Below are positions 19,745 to 29,076 of a stretch of 64,000 nucleotides of DNA, one piece after another. The translations under genes and the position numbers were made by a program. Every line of letters starts with the position of its first letter. The first letter of the stretch is position 1. Below the pieces are notes generated by a model that was not told where the DNA came from, ran no database searches, and worked only from the letters and a program-made list of their open reading frames with translations. Source of the DNA: Ectothiorhodospira shaposhnikovii (lineage in GTDB: Bacteria > Pseudomonadota > Gammaproteobacteria > Ectothiorhodospirales > Ectothiorhodospiraceae); assembly GCF_016584105.1 (NCBI RefSeq), contig NZ_NRSM01000001.1, forward strand, positions 124,001 to 188,000, read 5' to 3'.

Positions 19745-20860
19745 ATGGCTCGAACAGCTACCGGATGCAGCGTCCATAGTGGTCGATTCAGGTTGGATGA
19801 AGAGGGGGTGCGGCAGTTTGAGTATCACAGGGAAGAACTCATCCGCTTTTCCAGCCATCGTATCACGGCACGCTTCCCGGAAATCTATGTCGACGGTGGG
19901 GCCTTTGGTTCCGATCGGTGCCGGGAGGAGCTGACCTTCCTGCTGGAGTTTATCCGCCCGGCGTTGGTTTTTGGCATTCTCGAACCTCTTGAAGACTGCC
20001 TGCGCTGGCTGTCTGCCCTGCTGCAACGCCGTGGTCTATCTACCGAGGCAGTGCTTTATGCACTGGAGGAGATGAAGATTTGCCTGTCAAGGTATCTTTA
20101 TGGTGAGAATCGACAATGCATGACCGATCTGCTCAACCATGCAGCGATGATTTTGTGTGAAGACAATGGCGGGACTTTCGAGGATGAGGCGATTGTGCTG
20201 GAGCCTGCCGCCGGAAAGATGATGCAGGCATTGATTCGTGGTGATCGAAGTACGGTCTGCATGTTGATTGAGGAGGCATTGTCCGAAGGGAACAGCCTGA
20301 TGGAGGCGGAGCGCCGGTTGTTGCAGCCGGCACTGTATCAGGTGGGCCATGAATGGCATGCCAACCGGCTTTCCGTGGCCAGGGAACATCTTGCCACCAC
20401 AACGGCTCAGGATGCCATGGCGCAATTGCTGTTCAAGCAGCCCCCTTCCCTTGGGAATGGCCGGCGGGCGCTGTTTGCCGCACCCCCCGGCAACCGGCAT
20501 GTCCTGGGTTTGCGGATGATTGCGGATGCCTTTGAAATGGCGGGATGGTCCGTGCAGTTTCTGGGCGCGGATGTGCCGCTGGAATCCCTGCTGGGGCAGA
20601 TCCAGGATTTTGACCCTCATCTGGTGGGATTGACGGCCTCATTGCCGCAGCATCTTTGGCCTGTGCGCAGCCTGGTCGAGGAGATACGGGGGCATCAGAC
20701 AGGAACATATCCACTGATCCTGGTGGGCGGCATGCTGATCAACCGGGTGCCGTCCCTGGCTCTGGCCATCGGTGCCGATCTCTGGGCAGCAGATGCCTGT
20801 GATGCGGTCAGGCTGGTGGATGAATGCATGATCAGTGATTATCTTCCGCCCGATTGCTGA
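19745..20860 (+). CDS. Cobalamin-binding sensor protein without DNA-binding domain
   Basis: The 371-residue product has an unrecognised helical N-terminal part (1-150), a four-helix cobalamin cap domain (about 155-232) and a Rossmann-type B12-binding domain (240-365). The cap contains W204, nine residues, then E214-H215, the W-x9-EH pattern of the light sensor CarH. In the Rossmann domain DxHxxG reads N250-R-H252-V-L-G, so the cobalt-ligand His is kept and Asp is Asn. No MerR-type helix-turn-helix is present, so it probably acts through a protein partner, as AerR does. The start is uncertain: ATG at 19745 is chosen, but the frame is open to 19577. It is divergent from the GGDEF-EAL gene. Confidence 0.82.
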   Translation: MARTATGCSVHSGRFRLDEEGVRQFEYHREELIRFSSHRITARFPEIYVDGGAFGSDRCREELTFLLEFIRPALVFGILEPLEDCLRWLSALLQRRGLSTEAVLYALEEMKICLSRYLYGENRQCMTDLLNHAAMILCEDNGGTFEDEAIVLEPAAGKMMQALIRGDRSTVCMLIEEALSEGNSLMEAERRLLQPALYQVGHEWHANRLSVAREHLATTTAQDAMAQLLFKQPPSLGNGRRALFAAPPGNRHVLGLRMIADAFEMAGWSVQFLGADVPLESLLGQIQDFDPHLVGLTASLPQHLWPVRSLVEEIRGHQTGTYPLILVGGMLINRVPSLALAIGADLWAADACDAVRLVDECMISDYLPPDC

Positions 20861-20864
20861 TTGA

Positions 20865-21653
20865 TTACTCCAGCGTGGCCAGGGCTTGCCCGGCGATCCA
20901 GGCAGCGATTCCGGGGTACTCCCCCAGTCCCTTGAAGACGGGCGTGCAGGTCACGCCTTCGGCCTCCAGCCGGGATTGCCAGCTGTCCGGGTCCGGACCC
21001 GCCATGTCGCGGCGCGCATGGCCGGCGGTGGACATCATGAGCGGCAGCAGGAAGGCACGCCGATATCCTTGCGACAGTAGCCGGGACTTCAGGTCTGCAA
21101 AGGAAAGGCCGCCCCCCAGGCACCCCAGATGAACATCGGGCTCCATCCGGTTCAGTGCATGGGCCAGGGCCTGGTAATGCAGATCACAGCGTCCCGCGCG
21201 ATGACCGTGGCCCACGAAAATGACGGCTTCTCCAGGCATTCTTTCGGTCGGAAGCCCTTCCAGCAGCGCCTTGACCACCGCCTCCAGCGAGGCGCAGGTG
21301 GAGAGCAGTGGGGGAGTCACCTGAACTTCAATCCCGGAAACCGCCTCGCAGGCCGCCCGGAGTGTGCGTCGCATGAGGTGATATTCATGGCCGGGGACAA
21401 CGAAAAGTCCCGTGACACCGACACGCCCATGACCTCCCATGGCCAGATCCGTCAATACACGGACCAAGGCCTCCCGATCATCACGTCCCTGCCCTGCCGG
21501 GAGGGAGAAACGGAGTAGCTGCGGGGGACGGTTGCCCGCCCGCTGCAGGATGGCCGACTCGATCCCTCCGAGAGATGCCTCGACCCCGGCCCCTCCCCTG
21601 GAAATCAGCAGCACGGTACTCGCAGGCGGGGGCACGGGCATCAGGTGGTTCAA
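20865..21653 (-). CDS. cbiK: CbiK-type sirohydrochlorin cobaltochelatase
   Basis: CbiK inserts cobalt into sirohydrochlorin in the anaerobic (early cobalt) route to cobalamin. The 262-residue product has the class II chelatase pattern: a metal-binding VIFVGHGH motif near residue 145 and LMMSTAGHARRDMAG near 210, where CbiK has its second catalytic histidine. Its start overlaps the stop of the upstream gamma-carbonic-anhydrase-like gene by four bases, so the two are translationally coupled. It ends four bases from the stop of the convergent cobalamin-binding gene. Nickel or iron chelation cannot be excluded from sequence alone. Confidence 0.8.
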   Translation of the reverse strand: MNHLMPVPPPASTVLLISRGGAGVEASLGGIESAILQRAGNRPPQLLRFSLPAGQGRDDREALVRVLTDLAMGGHGRVGVTGLFVVPGHEYHLMRRTLRAACEAVSGIEVQVTPPLLSTCASLEAVVKALLEGLPTERMPGEAVIFVGHGHRAGRCDLHYQALAHALNRMEPDVHLGCLGGGLSFADLKSRLLSQGYRRAFLLPLMMSTAGHARRDMAGPDPDSWQSRLEAEGVTCTPVFKGLGEYPGIAAWIAGQALATLE

Positions 21654-22210
21654 AGCTCGTTCTGAATCTGCTTGTAACCCTGAACCAGTCGGACGTTGGT
21701 CTGGGCCACATCTTCGGAAAAGCTTGAAGCGTCCGGTGTCACCGGCTGGATCTGGGCCAGGTCTGTCTCGGAGTGAACATTGCTGGTGGACGGGATGTAG
21801 AAGGACGCCGGGACTTCGCAGTCTTCCACTACCGAGTTGTGTCGGATCACGGAGCCTTCTCCTACCTTGCAGTTGAACAGCACGGTGTTGAAGCCGATGA
21901 AGACCCGGTTGGCAATATGACAGGGGCCGTGAATGATGGAACGATGGGCAATGGAGGAGTTTTCGCCGATGGTGACCGCGGCACCGGATTTGGAATGGAT
22001 CACCACCCCGTCCTGGATGTTGGAGTTGTCACCGATGATGATGGGCTCCATGTCACCATCGGCATTGAGTTCATCGGCGCGGATCACCGCATAGGGTCCG
22101 ATGAAGACATTTTCGCCGATCACCACCTTGCCGCAGATGATGGCGGTGGGATCGACAAAGGCGGATTCGGCCACCTTGGGGATATGTCCGCTGGGGTTTT
22201 TCCTGATCAC
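21650..22210 (-). CDS. Gamma-class carbonic anhydrase-like hexapeptide protein
   Basis: The 186-residue product is a left-handed beta-helix of hexapeptide repeats with the three histidines expected of gamma carbonic anhydrases: one in DGVVIHSKSG and two in SIAHRSIIHGP. These would bind a metal between subunits of a trimer, hydrating CO2. The chosen GTG start at 22210 (VIRKNPSGHIPKV) has AGAGAA upstream and fits homologues; ATGs at 22261 and 22258 are alternatives that add 16-17 residues. It lies between an epimerase-like gene and cbiK in an apparent operon. Catalysis is inferred only. Confidence 0.75.
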   Translation of the reverse strand: MIRKNPSGHIPKVAESAFVDPTAIICGKVVIGENVFIGPYAVIRADELNADGDMEPIIIGDNSNIQDGVVIHSKSGAAVTIGENSSIAHRSIIHGPCHIANRVFIGFNTVLFNCKVGEGSVIRHNSVVEDCEVPASFYIPSTSNVHSETDLAQIQPVTPDASSFSEDVAQTNVRLVQGYKQIQNEL

Positions 22211-22299
22211 GGCAAGTTCTCTTGTTGTCTGTGTTCGCAGGCCCCGGGATGCTGCCATCATCCGGGAGCCGAGGCAATGCGCGGGCAGCTTCCGCCCGC

Positions 22300-23238
22300 T
22301 CAATGCCCCAGTGACTTGCGGCTGATGCGGTAGGGATGGACTGCCGTGCCGGCCAGCTCCGAGGCCTGCTCCGCGTCCAGGGAAGCCTTGATACCCGCCT
22401 CCATGCGCGGATACAGCAGATCGACTCCCAGTTCCACCGGCGCACGGCCACACAGCACCACGCGTGATTCCCGCAGGTACGACATCATGCCTGGTGGGAT
22501 GAGTCGTTCGGCTTCGGCAAAACTCACACTGGGCGGGCGTTCCAGGCCGGCGGCATCGGCGGTGGCATGGACGAATTCAGTCATGGATCGATGGTCGCCG
22601 TCACCCACGTTATAGATCTTGCCGGCGGCACCGTGATCCAGTGCAGCTACGCACAAGGCTGCCAGATCGTCCGCATGGATGCGATTTCCAGGGCTGGCTT
22701 CATCCGGACAGATGACCGGCTCTCCTTTCAGAATGCGGTCAATCGGCAGGCGGCCGGGGCCGTAGATGCCGGGTGCGCGCAGGATCACTACCGGGATGCC
22801 GGTCTCCTGCATCAATGCGGTCAGACGCCGCTCCGCGTCCAGACGCCGCCGGCCCCGATCCGTCTGTGGGGTGGGCTCGGTCAGTTCATCCACCTGCCCT
22901 CCCCCCTGGTCACCGTAAACACCCGTAGTGCTGATGTAGACAATGTTGTCCGGCGGCAGGCGTCGACACAGTTCCACTAACGTCCCCGTGCGGGGGTCTT
23001 CGATGCCTTCGTTGGGAGGCGGGGCACTATGCAGGACCAGCGCCCCGGCCAACGGCAACGCCTCAAGCCTATCACCGGTATCCAGATCGGCAAGCAGGGC
23101 TTCGATCCCCTGGGACCGGAGATACTCCGCACGCTCCGGGTTTCTCACCACTGCGGTGACCCGGCGACCTGAGTGGTTGAGCCGGTGGGCAACCCGCTCG
23201 CCCACGTACCCGCAGCCCATGATCAGTACTGGTTTCAT
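22300..23238 (-). CDS. NAD-dependent epimerase/dehydratase-like protein (YeeZ-type)
   Basis: The 312-residue product is an atypical short-chain dehydrogenase. It has an N-terminal nucleotide-binding motif (VLIMGCGYVGERVAHRL, a variant GxGxxG), YISTTGVYGDQ in the catalytic region, and ILRAPGIYGPGRLP. YeeZ-like proteins are annotated as sugar-nucleotide epimerases but their substrate is unknown. It is the first gene of the apparent operon with the gamma-carbonic-anhydrase-like gene and cbiK; the link to either is unclear. Confidence 0.85.
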   Translation of the reverse strand: MKPVLIMGCGYVGERVAHRLNHSGRRVTAVVRNPERAEYLRSQGIEALLADLDTGDRLEALPLAGALVLHSAPPPNEGIEDPRTGTLVELCRRLPPDNIVYISTTGVYGDQGGGQVDELTEPTPQTDRGRRRLDAERRLTALMQETGIPVVILRAPGIYGPGRLPIDRILKGEPVICPDEASPGNRIHADDLAALCVAALDHGAAGKIYNVGDGDHRSMTEFVHATADAAGLERPPSVSFAEAERLIPPGMMSYLRESRVVLCGRAPVELGVDLLYPRMEAGIKASLDAEQASELAGTAVHPYRISRKSLGH

Positions 23239-23332
23239 CAGTTCGTTCCTGTCGGCAGATGGGGCTATTGACTAGTAAATAGCAATCGATCCCGGAAATC
23301 CATGTTTGTAGGCCTGTCGACGGACATGCCGG

Positions 23333-23369
23333 CAAAAGAAAAGGGCCGCCGGAAAGATCCCGGCGGCCC
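23333..23369 (-). terminator. Rho-independent terminator of the hem operon
   Basis: On the minus strand GGGCCGCCGG and CCGGCGGCCC form a perfect ten-base stem with a seven-base loop, followed by TTTTCTTTT. It lies 68 bases after the hemY stop codon and before the epimerase gene on the same strand, so it separates the two operons. Confidence 0.85.
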
Positions 23370-23436
23370 ATGGGTACTGCCTGAACCGGCTCCCGCCTCT
23401 TCTTCAGGGGCGGGTGACCGGTGATTGCCTGATACT

Positions 23437-24729
23437 TCAGGCGGTGCCGGAGCTCAGGCTCGGCAGGGCGGCGGTGCCACCCTTGGCGACCTTCTTGCCC
23501 TTCTTGGCGGGCTGGGCGGCGGCCACTGGAGCGGCTTCCGCTTCGGCGCCGTCCACGGCCAGTTGCAGGCCCTTGCGGTAGGCGTCCTGAGCCAGCTTTT
23601 CTTCACCCACCTGATCCAGCAGCTCACCCAGCTCACGATAGGCTTCCGGGCTGGCCTTGGCGCTGATGCTGGACTCAAGGTACCCACGGGCCTTGCCCCA
23701 CACCTTGGCCAGTTTGCACAGGCGTCCCAGGGCAAGCAGAAGCACGGCATCACGACGGTGGTCACGCAGCCAGCCTTCGGCATAACCGATGGCACGGCTG
23801 ACGTCGTTCACGGCCAGCTTGCCGTAGAGGTGTACCAGGTTCTGATCCCAATGCTGCTTGATGGCGGCACGCAGGACGGCTTCGGCACGGTCGGCCTCGT
23901 TCATGGCCACGAGGGCCTGGGCGTAGGCGGCGACCATGCCCGGGTTGTTGCGGGAGACCTTGGGCAGGTTCACCCAGATGCCTTCCAGCTTGCCCAGTTC
24001 GTTGGCGGCAGCGATTTCACGGGCCTGGGCACTGAAGGCTTCTGCTTCCAGTTTTTCCAGGGTTTCGTTATCAAAGGCCTTGGCCTTGCGCAGATCGGGC
24101 ATCAGCCCCATCAGCGACTCGCTGTCGCCCACTTCCTGGCACAGACGGGCCTTGAGACGCAGCAACTGCTGATTACCCGGGGCCACATCGTTCAGATGAC
24201 GCAAGGTGCTGATGGCCTGGGCGTGCTCGCCGTGGGCGATCTGCAGTTCGGCCTGGGTCAGGCCCACGGCCACTTCGGTGTTGCTGCCGGACTGGGAAGC
24301 CTGACGCAGGTACTCGTCACGACGGTCGTAAGCCCCCTGCATCTGGGCCGCACGGGCGGCGGACAGATAGTTCAGCATGGGGGAGTCACCACGCTTGGCG
24401 GACTGTACCAGCAGCTTCTCGGCCTTGGAGTAGCGGCCTTCGGTCATCTCGGCCAGGCCCAGGGCCAGACCGCGCTGACAGGCCACGGCCTTCTTCTGCT
24501 GACGCTTCTCGCTCATGCGACCGGGCAGGCCGAACACACCCACCAGGAAGCGGATCAGGCCATAGACCACGGCCAGGATCACCACCAGGGCGATGATGAA
24601 GAAGGCCATGGAGGTCTGCAGGCTCATGTCAGCGTAGGCAAACAGGACGTAACCGGGCTCCTCCATGAACATGAGGGTGGCCACGGCGGATACGATCAGA
24701 ACCAGAAAAATGACGATCAGAGATTTCAT
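23437..24729 (-). CDS. hemY: HemY, TPR membrane protein of the hem operon
   Basis: The 430-residue product has two N-terminal membrane segments (about 3-21 and 40-62) and a large TPR domain facing the periplasm or cytoplasm, as in the HemY_N family. This proteobacterial HemY is distinct from the Bacillus protoporphyrinogen oxidase of the same name; its role in haem synthesis is supported by genetics but not defined. The C-terminal 30 residues are low-complexity Ala/Lys. It follows hemX by three bases and is the last gene of hemCDXY; a terminator follows. Confidence 0.92.
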   Translation of the reverse strand: MKSLIVIFLVLIVSAVATLMFMEEPGYVLFAYADMSLQTSMAFFIIALVVILAVVYGLIRFLVGVFGLPGRMSEKRQQKKAVACQRGLALGLAEMTEGRYSKAEKLLVQSAKRGDSPMLNYLSAARAAQMQGAYDRRDEYLRQASQSGSNTEVAVGLTQAELQIAHGEHAQAISTLRHLNDVAPGNQQLLRLKARLCQEVGDSESLMGLMPDLRKAKAFDNETLEKLEAEAFSAQAREIAAANELGKLEGIWVNLPKVSRNNPGMVAAYAQALVAMNEADRAEAVLRAAIKQHWDQNLVHLYGKLAVNDVSRAIGYAEGWLRDHRRDAVLLLALGRLCKLAKVWGKARGYLESSISAKASPEAYRELGELLDQVGEEKLAQDAYRKGLQLAVDGAEAEAAPVAAAQPAKKGKKVAKGGTAALPSLSSGTA

Positions 24730-24732
24730 TGA

Positions 24733-26364
24733 TTACCCCTCCAGCCCGCTGAGCTTCTCAAGAGAGCCACTGATATCGGGCCGTTCGGCGCGCAGTTCCC
24801 GTTGTTCCAGGTCCTGCAGACGCTTCAGCAAGGGTGCGACCGGCTCGGAGGCGAAGTACTCCACCAGCAGTTCCTGGGCACCCTTCAGGTTGGCGCGGTA
24901 GTCCTCGGCATCCAGACGCAGGGCGGCCAGACGGGCGGACTCGATGCGCAGGGCCAGTACCTGACGCATGAACAGTTCAGCGTCGGCATCCGGCATGGAG
25001 CGAACGGGCTGAGCGTGACGGCGCACGGTGACGTGCTGGTTCAGTTCGTTCATGACCTGGAAGTAGGCACGCTCCCACCAGGCGGCGTCTTCGGCGGGCT
25101 CGCCATTGACCATCAGCAGGCGGGCTGCGCCGTTTTCGGCCTCGGGCATCTTCAGCGGCATGGGCTTGAGCTCGGCGGTGATCTGCTCCAGCTCGGCGAC
25201 CAGCTGGCTCACCTGGGTGCCGTCATAGCTTTCCAGGGCCTGCTTCTCGAGGGCGATGGCGTCGCGCACTTCACCGAAGCGCGGATCACCGATGGCCTTG
25301 AGCATTTCGTCGGCGGCATTGAGTGCGGCCAGGGCACCCTGTGCATCATCCATCAGGCTCAGGCGGTGATCGGCAATGCGCATCAGGTAACGCACCTCGG
25401 CCACCTGCCATTCGCGGTGAGGACGCGCGGAGTCATCCTGCAGGGCGGTCAGACCTTCCTCCAGGGTTTCCAGGCGGCGGACCTGACGCTGCTCGATGCC
25501 GGCCACATCGTTGCGGGCCTTTTCCAGGGCCTGGGCCAGTTCATCGCGCACTTCCCTTTCCAGACGGCTGATGGTGTCCGGCAGGGCCTGGGTGCGTTCC
25601 TGCATCTGGTTGAGTTCGCGCAGGGCGGTGCTCAGGCGGTCATTGGTGGCATTGACCATGTCCTGGGCCTTGTTGGCGTTGGACGCGGCGTTCATGCCGA
25701 TACCCAGGGCCAGCACCAGGGCCACGCCACCGACGATCAGCGGCATTTTGCTGCTGCGGCCACTTCCGTTGCCACCGGCACCCGGAGGCGTGGGCGGGAC
25801 GCGACCGCCGCCGTTGGAACCCGGGCCGGTTGCCGGCTTGGCAGCGGCAGGGGCGGAAGCAGCAGGCTTCGGCGGTTCGGTCTTGGTGGTGCCGGTACTG
25901 GACTTTACCGGTTCGGATTTGTCGGACCCGGCTTTTGGCGAGTCGGTCTTCGGGGTTTCTGGTTTGTTGTCCACGGGTTTAGATGCCTCGGGCTTTGGGG
26001 TTTGGGATGGGTCGGCCCCGGCCTTGGGTGCATCGGACGCACTGCCCCCGGCCGCGGCTGTTTCGGATGCGGGAGATTCGGGGTTGCCTGATCCGGGCTG
26101 GGATGTCCCGGAGGCGCCGGCCGCTCCCGCCGGTTGCTCATCAGAAGTGGATACGCTGCGAACCTTGCCTTCGATCGGGTCGCGTTCCTTGGAGTCAGCG
26201 TTGGATGCAGCGTTATCATCGCCGGAGGCAGCACTCTCGACGGTGCCGGTCAGTGGCCGCCCCCTGCTGGAAGATGTTTCCTTCAACTCGTCCGGTGCAC
26301 CGGCACCGGTTGCCTGCGGCTTGTTCTTGCCTCTGGCCCTGTCTTTGGATCTAGATCTACTCAT
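24733..26364 (-). CDS. hemX: HemX family membrane protein
   Basis: The 543-residue product starts with about 220 residues of low-complexity Ser/Ala/Pro/Lys-rich sequence, then one membrane segment (MPLIVGGVALVLALGIGM) and a long helical coiled-coil region. HemX is annotated as uroporphyrinogen-III C-methyltransferase, but proteins of this type lack the SAM methyltransferase fold and are thought to help haem synthesis structurally. The frame is open to 26418, but [12 protein letters not shown] at 26364 has AGAGGA upstream and overlaps the hemD stop by eight bases. Confidence 0.9.
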   Translation of the reverse strand: MSRSRSKDRARGKNKPQATGAGAPDELKETSSSRGRPLTGTVESAASGDDNAASNADSKERDPIEGKVRSVSTSDEQPAGAAGASGTSQPGSGNPESPASETAAAGGSASDAPKAGADPSQTPKPEASKPVDNKPETPKTDSPKAGSDKSEPVKSSTGTTKTEPPKPAASAPAAAKPATGPGSNGGGRVPPTPPGAGGNGSGRSSKMPLIVGGVALVLALGIGMNAASNANKAQDMVNATNDRLSTALRELNQMQERTQALPDTISRLEREVRDELAQALEKARNDVAGIEQRQVRRLETLEEGLTALQDDSARPHREWQVAEVRYLMRIADHRLSLMDDAQGALAALNAADEMLKAIGDPRFGEVRDAIALEKQALESYDGTQVSQLVAELEQITAELKPMPLKMPEAENGAARLLMVNGEPAEDAAWWERAYFQVMNELNQHVTVRRHAQPVRSMPDADAELFMRQVLALRIESARLAALRLDAEDYRANLKGAQELLVEYFASEPVAPLLKRLQDLEQRELRAERPDISGSLEKLSGLEG

Positions 26365-27187
26365 GAGTTTGCTTCCTCTTTTCAGCCCATTTCTGCACGG
26401 CCACCAGCATGGATTCATCGCTGGGATCGTCGGCCACCACTGGGGATTCCGTGAAGCCCATCTCCCGTGCCGTATCCAGCATGCGTTCGCAGCCCACTAC
26501 CAGCGGGGTGTTGCGAAGCCAGAGCCGCCCTGCCTGGCCGACCATCTCGTACAGGTTGCGCAGCCCCTCGGCGCTGGTAATCGTAATCACGTGGATGTCT
26601 CCCCGGGACCACTGGCGCAGGAGCCGGCCGGTGTCGGCATCCGGCATGCCCCGTCGGTAGGTCTCGGCAAAGGTCACCCTCGCGCCCCGAGCAGTGAGTG
26701 TAGCACCTAGCAATTCACGGCCCCCGTCGCCGCGAAAGATCACGACATTCTTGCCCTGGACATCCTGCAGTTCCGGTTCTTCCAGCAGGGCTTCGCTGTC
26801 AAACCGGCTGGGCGGGCAGATATGCACCCGGTGCCCGAAGCGTTCCAGTGCCTTGGCGGACTTGATCCCCACCGTGGCCAGCTTCAGGTCTTCGGGCAGG
26901 GTCCGCCGGGCATGGATCAGGTTCATGGCCCGGGTGACGGCGTTCGGGCTGACAAACACCGCGATCTGGAATTCGTCCAGCCGGTCAATCAGGGCATTCA
27001 GGGCGCCCACGTCTCCGGGCTCCAGAATGGCAAGCACCGGAAAGCGCAGTGCCTGCCCTCCGGCGGTCTCCACCATGCGACAGAAGGGCTCCGCCTGATG
27101 GGCGGGCCGGGTCACCATGACGGTGACACCCTGCAGCGGCAAATCTGCCCGTGCAGGGGTCATGTCCATGGACGCCTCGAATGTCAT
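26357..27187 (-). CDS. hemD: Uroporphyrinogen-III synthase
   Basis: HemD closes hydroxymethylbilane with inversion of ring D to give uroporphyrinogen III, the branch point to haem, sirohaem and cobalamin. The 276-residue product shows the weakly conserved two-domain HemD pattern: [15 protein letters not shown] near the N-terminus, FVSPNAV near residue 80, and [13 protein letters not shown] near residue 205. Its ATG overlaps the hemC stop by four bases and its end overlaps hemX, so translation of the operon is coupled. Confidence 0.92.
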   Translation of the reverse strand: MTFEASMDMTPARADLPLQGVTVMVTRPAHQAEPFCRMVETAGGQALRFPVLAILEPGDVGALNALIDRLDEFQIAVFVSPNAVTRAMNLIHARRTLPEDLKLATVGIKSAKALERFGHRVHICPPSRFDSEALLEEPELQDVQGKNVVIFRGDGGRELLGATLTARGARVTFAETYRRGMPDADTGRLLRQWSRGDIHVITITSAEGLRNLYEMVGQAGRLWLRNTPLVVGCERMLDTAREMGFTESPVVADDPSDESMLVAVQKWAEKRKQTHE

Positions 27188-28152
27188 GACCGGTCGTCTT
27201 GGGCCGCGGGTGGTGCCTCGGGTTCAAGGCCCAGATCGTTCAGGATCCTGTCGGCCCCCTCGCGCAGCAACTGCTCCGCCAGGGCGATGCCCAGCGCCTC
27301 GGCCTGGTCATGGGGGCCATTGAGGGCACCACTATAGACCATGGAACCGTCCGGCTCACCCACCAGGCCACGCATGTGGATCAGGCCGTCATTCTCCAGG
27401 GTGGCATAGCCGCCGATGGGAACCTGGCAGCCGCCGTTGAGACGGCGATTGAAGGCCCGCTCCGTGGTTACCCGCAGGAATGTATCCGGGTCGTTCAGCG
27501 GCGCGATCAGCTCCATGACTTCGGGATCATTACTGCGGCATTCGATGCCGATGGCGCCCTGGCCGATGGCTGGCAGGCTCTCTTCCGGCGTGAGGATGGC
27601 GGTGATGCGATCCGCAAAGCCCAGGCGCTTGAGGCCAGCGGCGGCCAGGATGATGGCATCATAGTCACCGGCATCCAGCTTGGCCAGGCGGGAATTCACG
27701 TTGCCGCGCAGGTCCAGCACCTTGAAGCCGGGATAGCGGGCGCGGATCTGGCACTGGCGGCGCAGGCTGGAAGTGCCGACGCGGGCATCTTCGGGCAGCT
27801 CATCCAGGGATTTGTACTTGTTGGAGACGAAGGCGTCGCAGGGGTCTTCCCGGTCCATGATCACGGGCAGTTCCAGGCCCTCGGGCAGTTCCATGGGAAC
27901 ATCCTTCATGGAATGCACGGCGATGTCCGCTTCGCCCTGCAGCATGGCGGTCTCCAGCTCCTTGACGAAGAGCCCCTTGCCGCCCACTTTCGCCAGCGGG
28001 GTATCCAGGATGCGGTCGCCCTGGGTGGACAGCTTCACAAGGGTCACCTTGACCTCGGGAAACAGTTTCGTGACCCGGGCAGCCACTTCCTCGGCCTGCC
28101 AGAGGGCGAGAGGACTTTTCCGGGTGGCGATCTTGAGTTCGGTTTTTGGCAT
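27184..28152 (-). CDS. hemC: Porphobilinogen deaminase (hydroxymethylbilane synthase)
   Basis: HemC polymerises four porphobilinogens to hydroxymethylbilane on a dipyrromethane cofactor. The 322-residue product has [14 protein letters not shown] at the N-terminus, the conserved [13 protein letters not shown] and LRGNVNSRL basic motifs, an [15 protein letters not shown] loop, and the cofactor cysteine in [12 protein letters not shown] near residue 245. It is the first gene of hemCDXY. The 186 bases before it, up to algR, must hold the promoter; TTGACA occurs there on the minus strand but no good -10 partner was found. Confidence 0.96.
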   Translation of the reverse strand: MPKTELKIATRKSPLALWQAEEVAARVTKLFPEVKVTLVKLSTQGDRILDTPLAKVGGKGLFVKELETAMLQGEADIAVHSMKDVPMELPEGLELPVIMDREDPCDAFVSNKYKSLDELPEDARVGTSSLRRQCQIRARYPGFKVLDLRGNVNSRLAKLDAGDYDAIILAAAGLKRLGFADRITAILTPEESLPAIGQGAIGIECRSNDPEVMELIAPLNDPDTFLRVTTERAFNRRLNGGCQVPIGGYATLENDGLIHMRGLVGEPDGSMVYSGALNGPHDQAEALGIALAEQLLREGADRILNDLGLEPEAPPAAQDDRS

Positions 28153-28338
28153 CTTCGGGTTTGAAGCTCGTGAAAATGTGGCCGTTCAAATGGTTCGCGG
28201 TATCGTACAACGCAACCATACATTATGTCTGCCTTTCAACACACACGGCAGAGGTGCCTGTGTCAACTTTCATTGACCCGGGCCGCTATTCTTTGCTGTC
28301 ACCCTCAACTTGAGCAGGCCTTGCGGGGGCCTTTGCCG

Positions 28339-29076
28339 CTACAGGGATTTCAGGAAACGGCGAACTTCCGCCACATGCCGCCGACTGACTTCAAGTCGCT
28401 CCCTGGAGTTCTTGAGAACCACCTCAAAACTCCCCTGACTGTTCTTTTCCATACCGCAAAAGCGGGCTTTTGATACCAGGGCATTACGATGCACGCGCAG
28501 AAAGCTGTCGGCGAATTCCTCTTCCAGCGCCTTGAGAGGCTCTTCGATCAATACCTCGCCCCCATCGTGGCGAACAGTGACATATTTCTGATCCGCCTGG
28601 AAAAAATGCACTGAACTCACAGGAATCAGCTCCAGATTCCCCCGCACGCGGGCACAGATGTGGCTGCGGGCATTGCTGTGCTGGCCAGAGGGATCATGGA
28701 GATTGCCCAGTTGGGCGCGGTTGGGCCGGCATGCCTGTTCCAGGGCCTCCTGCAGGCGTTCCCGTCTGACCGGCTTGAGCAGATATCCCACGGCATGGGT
28801 TTCGAACGCCTCAAAAGCATGCTCTTCATAGGCCGTGACGAAGATGACGGCTGGCGGTGTCTCCATGCCCGAGATATGCCCTGCGGCCTCCAGTCCATCC
28901 ATGCCGGGCATCCGGATGTCCATGAGGATGATGTCCGGCTCCACCTCCTGTGCAAGCCGGACGGCCTGCACCCCGTTGGATGCGACGGCAACCACCTGAT
29001 ACCCGGCCATCTCTTCCAGCAGGGAACTGAGGCGCTCCCGGGCCGGCAGTTCGTCATCCACGATCATGACCTTCAT
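28339..29076 (-). CDS. algR: LytTR response regulator AlgR
   Basis: The 245-residue product has a receiver domain (MIVDDELPARERL; phospho-acceptor Asp in IILMDIRMPGMDG; VTAYEEHAFEAFE; LLKPVRRERL) and a C-terminal LytTR DNA-binding domain (LRVHRNALVSKARF). In Pseudomonas AlgR regulates alginate, type IV pili and cyclic-di-GMP genes; here targets are unknown. It overlaps algZ by four bases and precedes hemC on the same strand, the same order as in Pseudomonas. Confidence 0.93.
   Translation of the reverse strand: MKVMIVDDELPARERLSSLLEEMAGYQVVAVASNGVQAVRLAQEVEPDIILMDIRMPGMDGLEAAGHISGMETPPAVIFVTAYEEHAFEAFETHAVGYLLKPVRRERLQEALEQACRPNRAQLGNLHDPSGQHSNARSHICARVRGNLELIPVSSVHFFQADQKYVTVRHDGGEVLIEEPLKALEEEFADSFLRVHRNALVSKARFCGMEKNSQGSFEVVLKNSRERLEVSRRHVAEVRRFLKSL

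Noticed and set aside
23425-24732. 435-codon frame opposite hemY
   Set aside because: HemY membrane segments and TPR pattern are clear on the minus strand; the opposite frame shows no family.
24802-26091. 429-codon frame opposite hemX
   Set aside because: Antisense of HemX; no motif, and hemX fits the operon.
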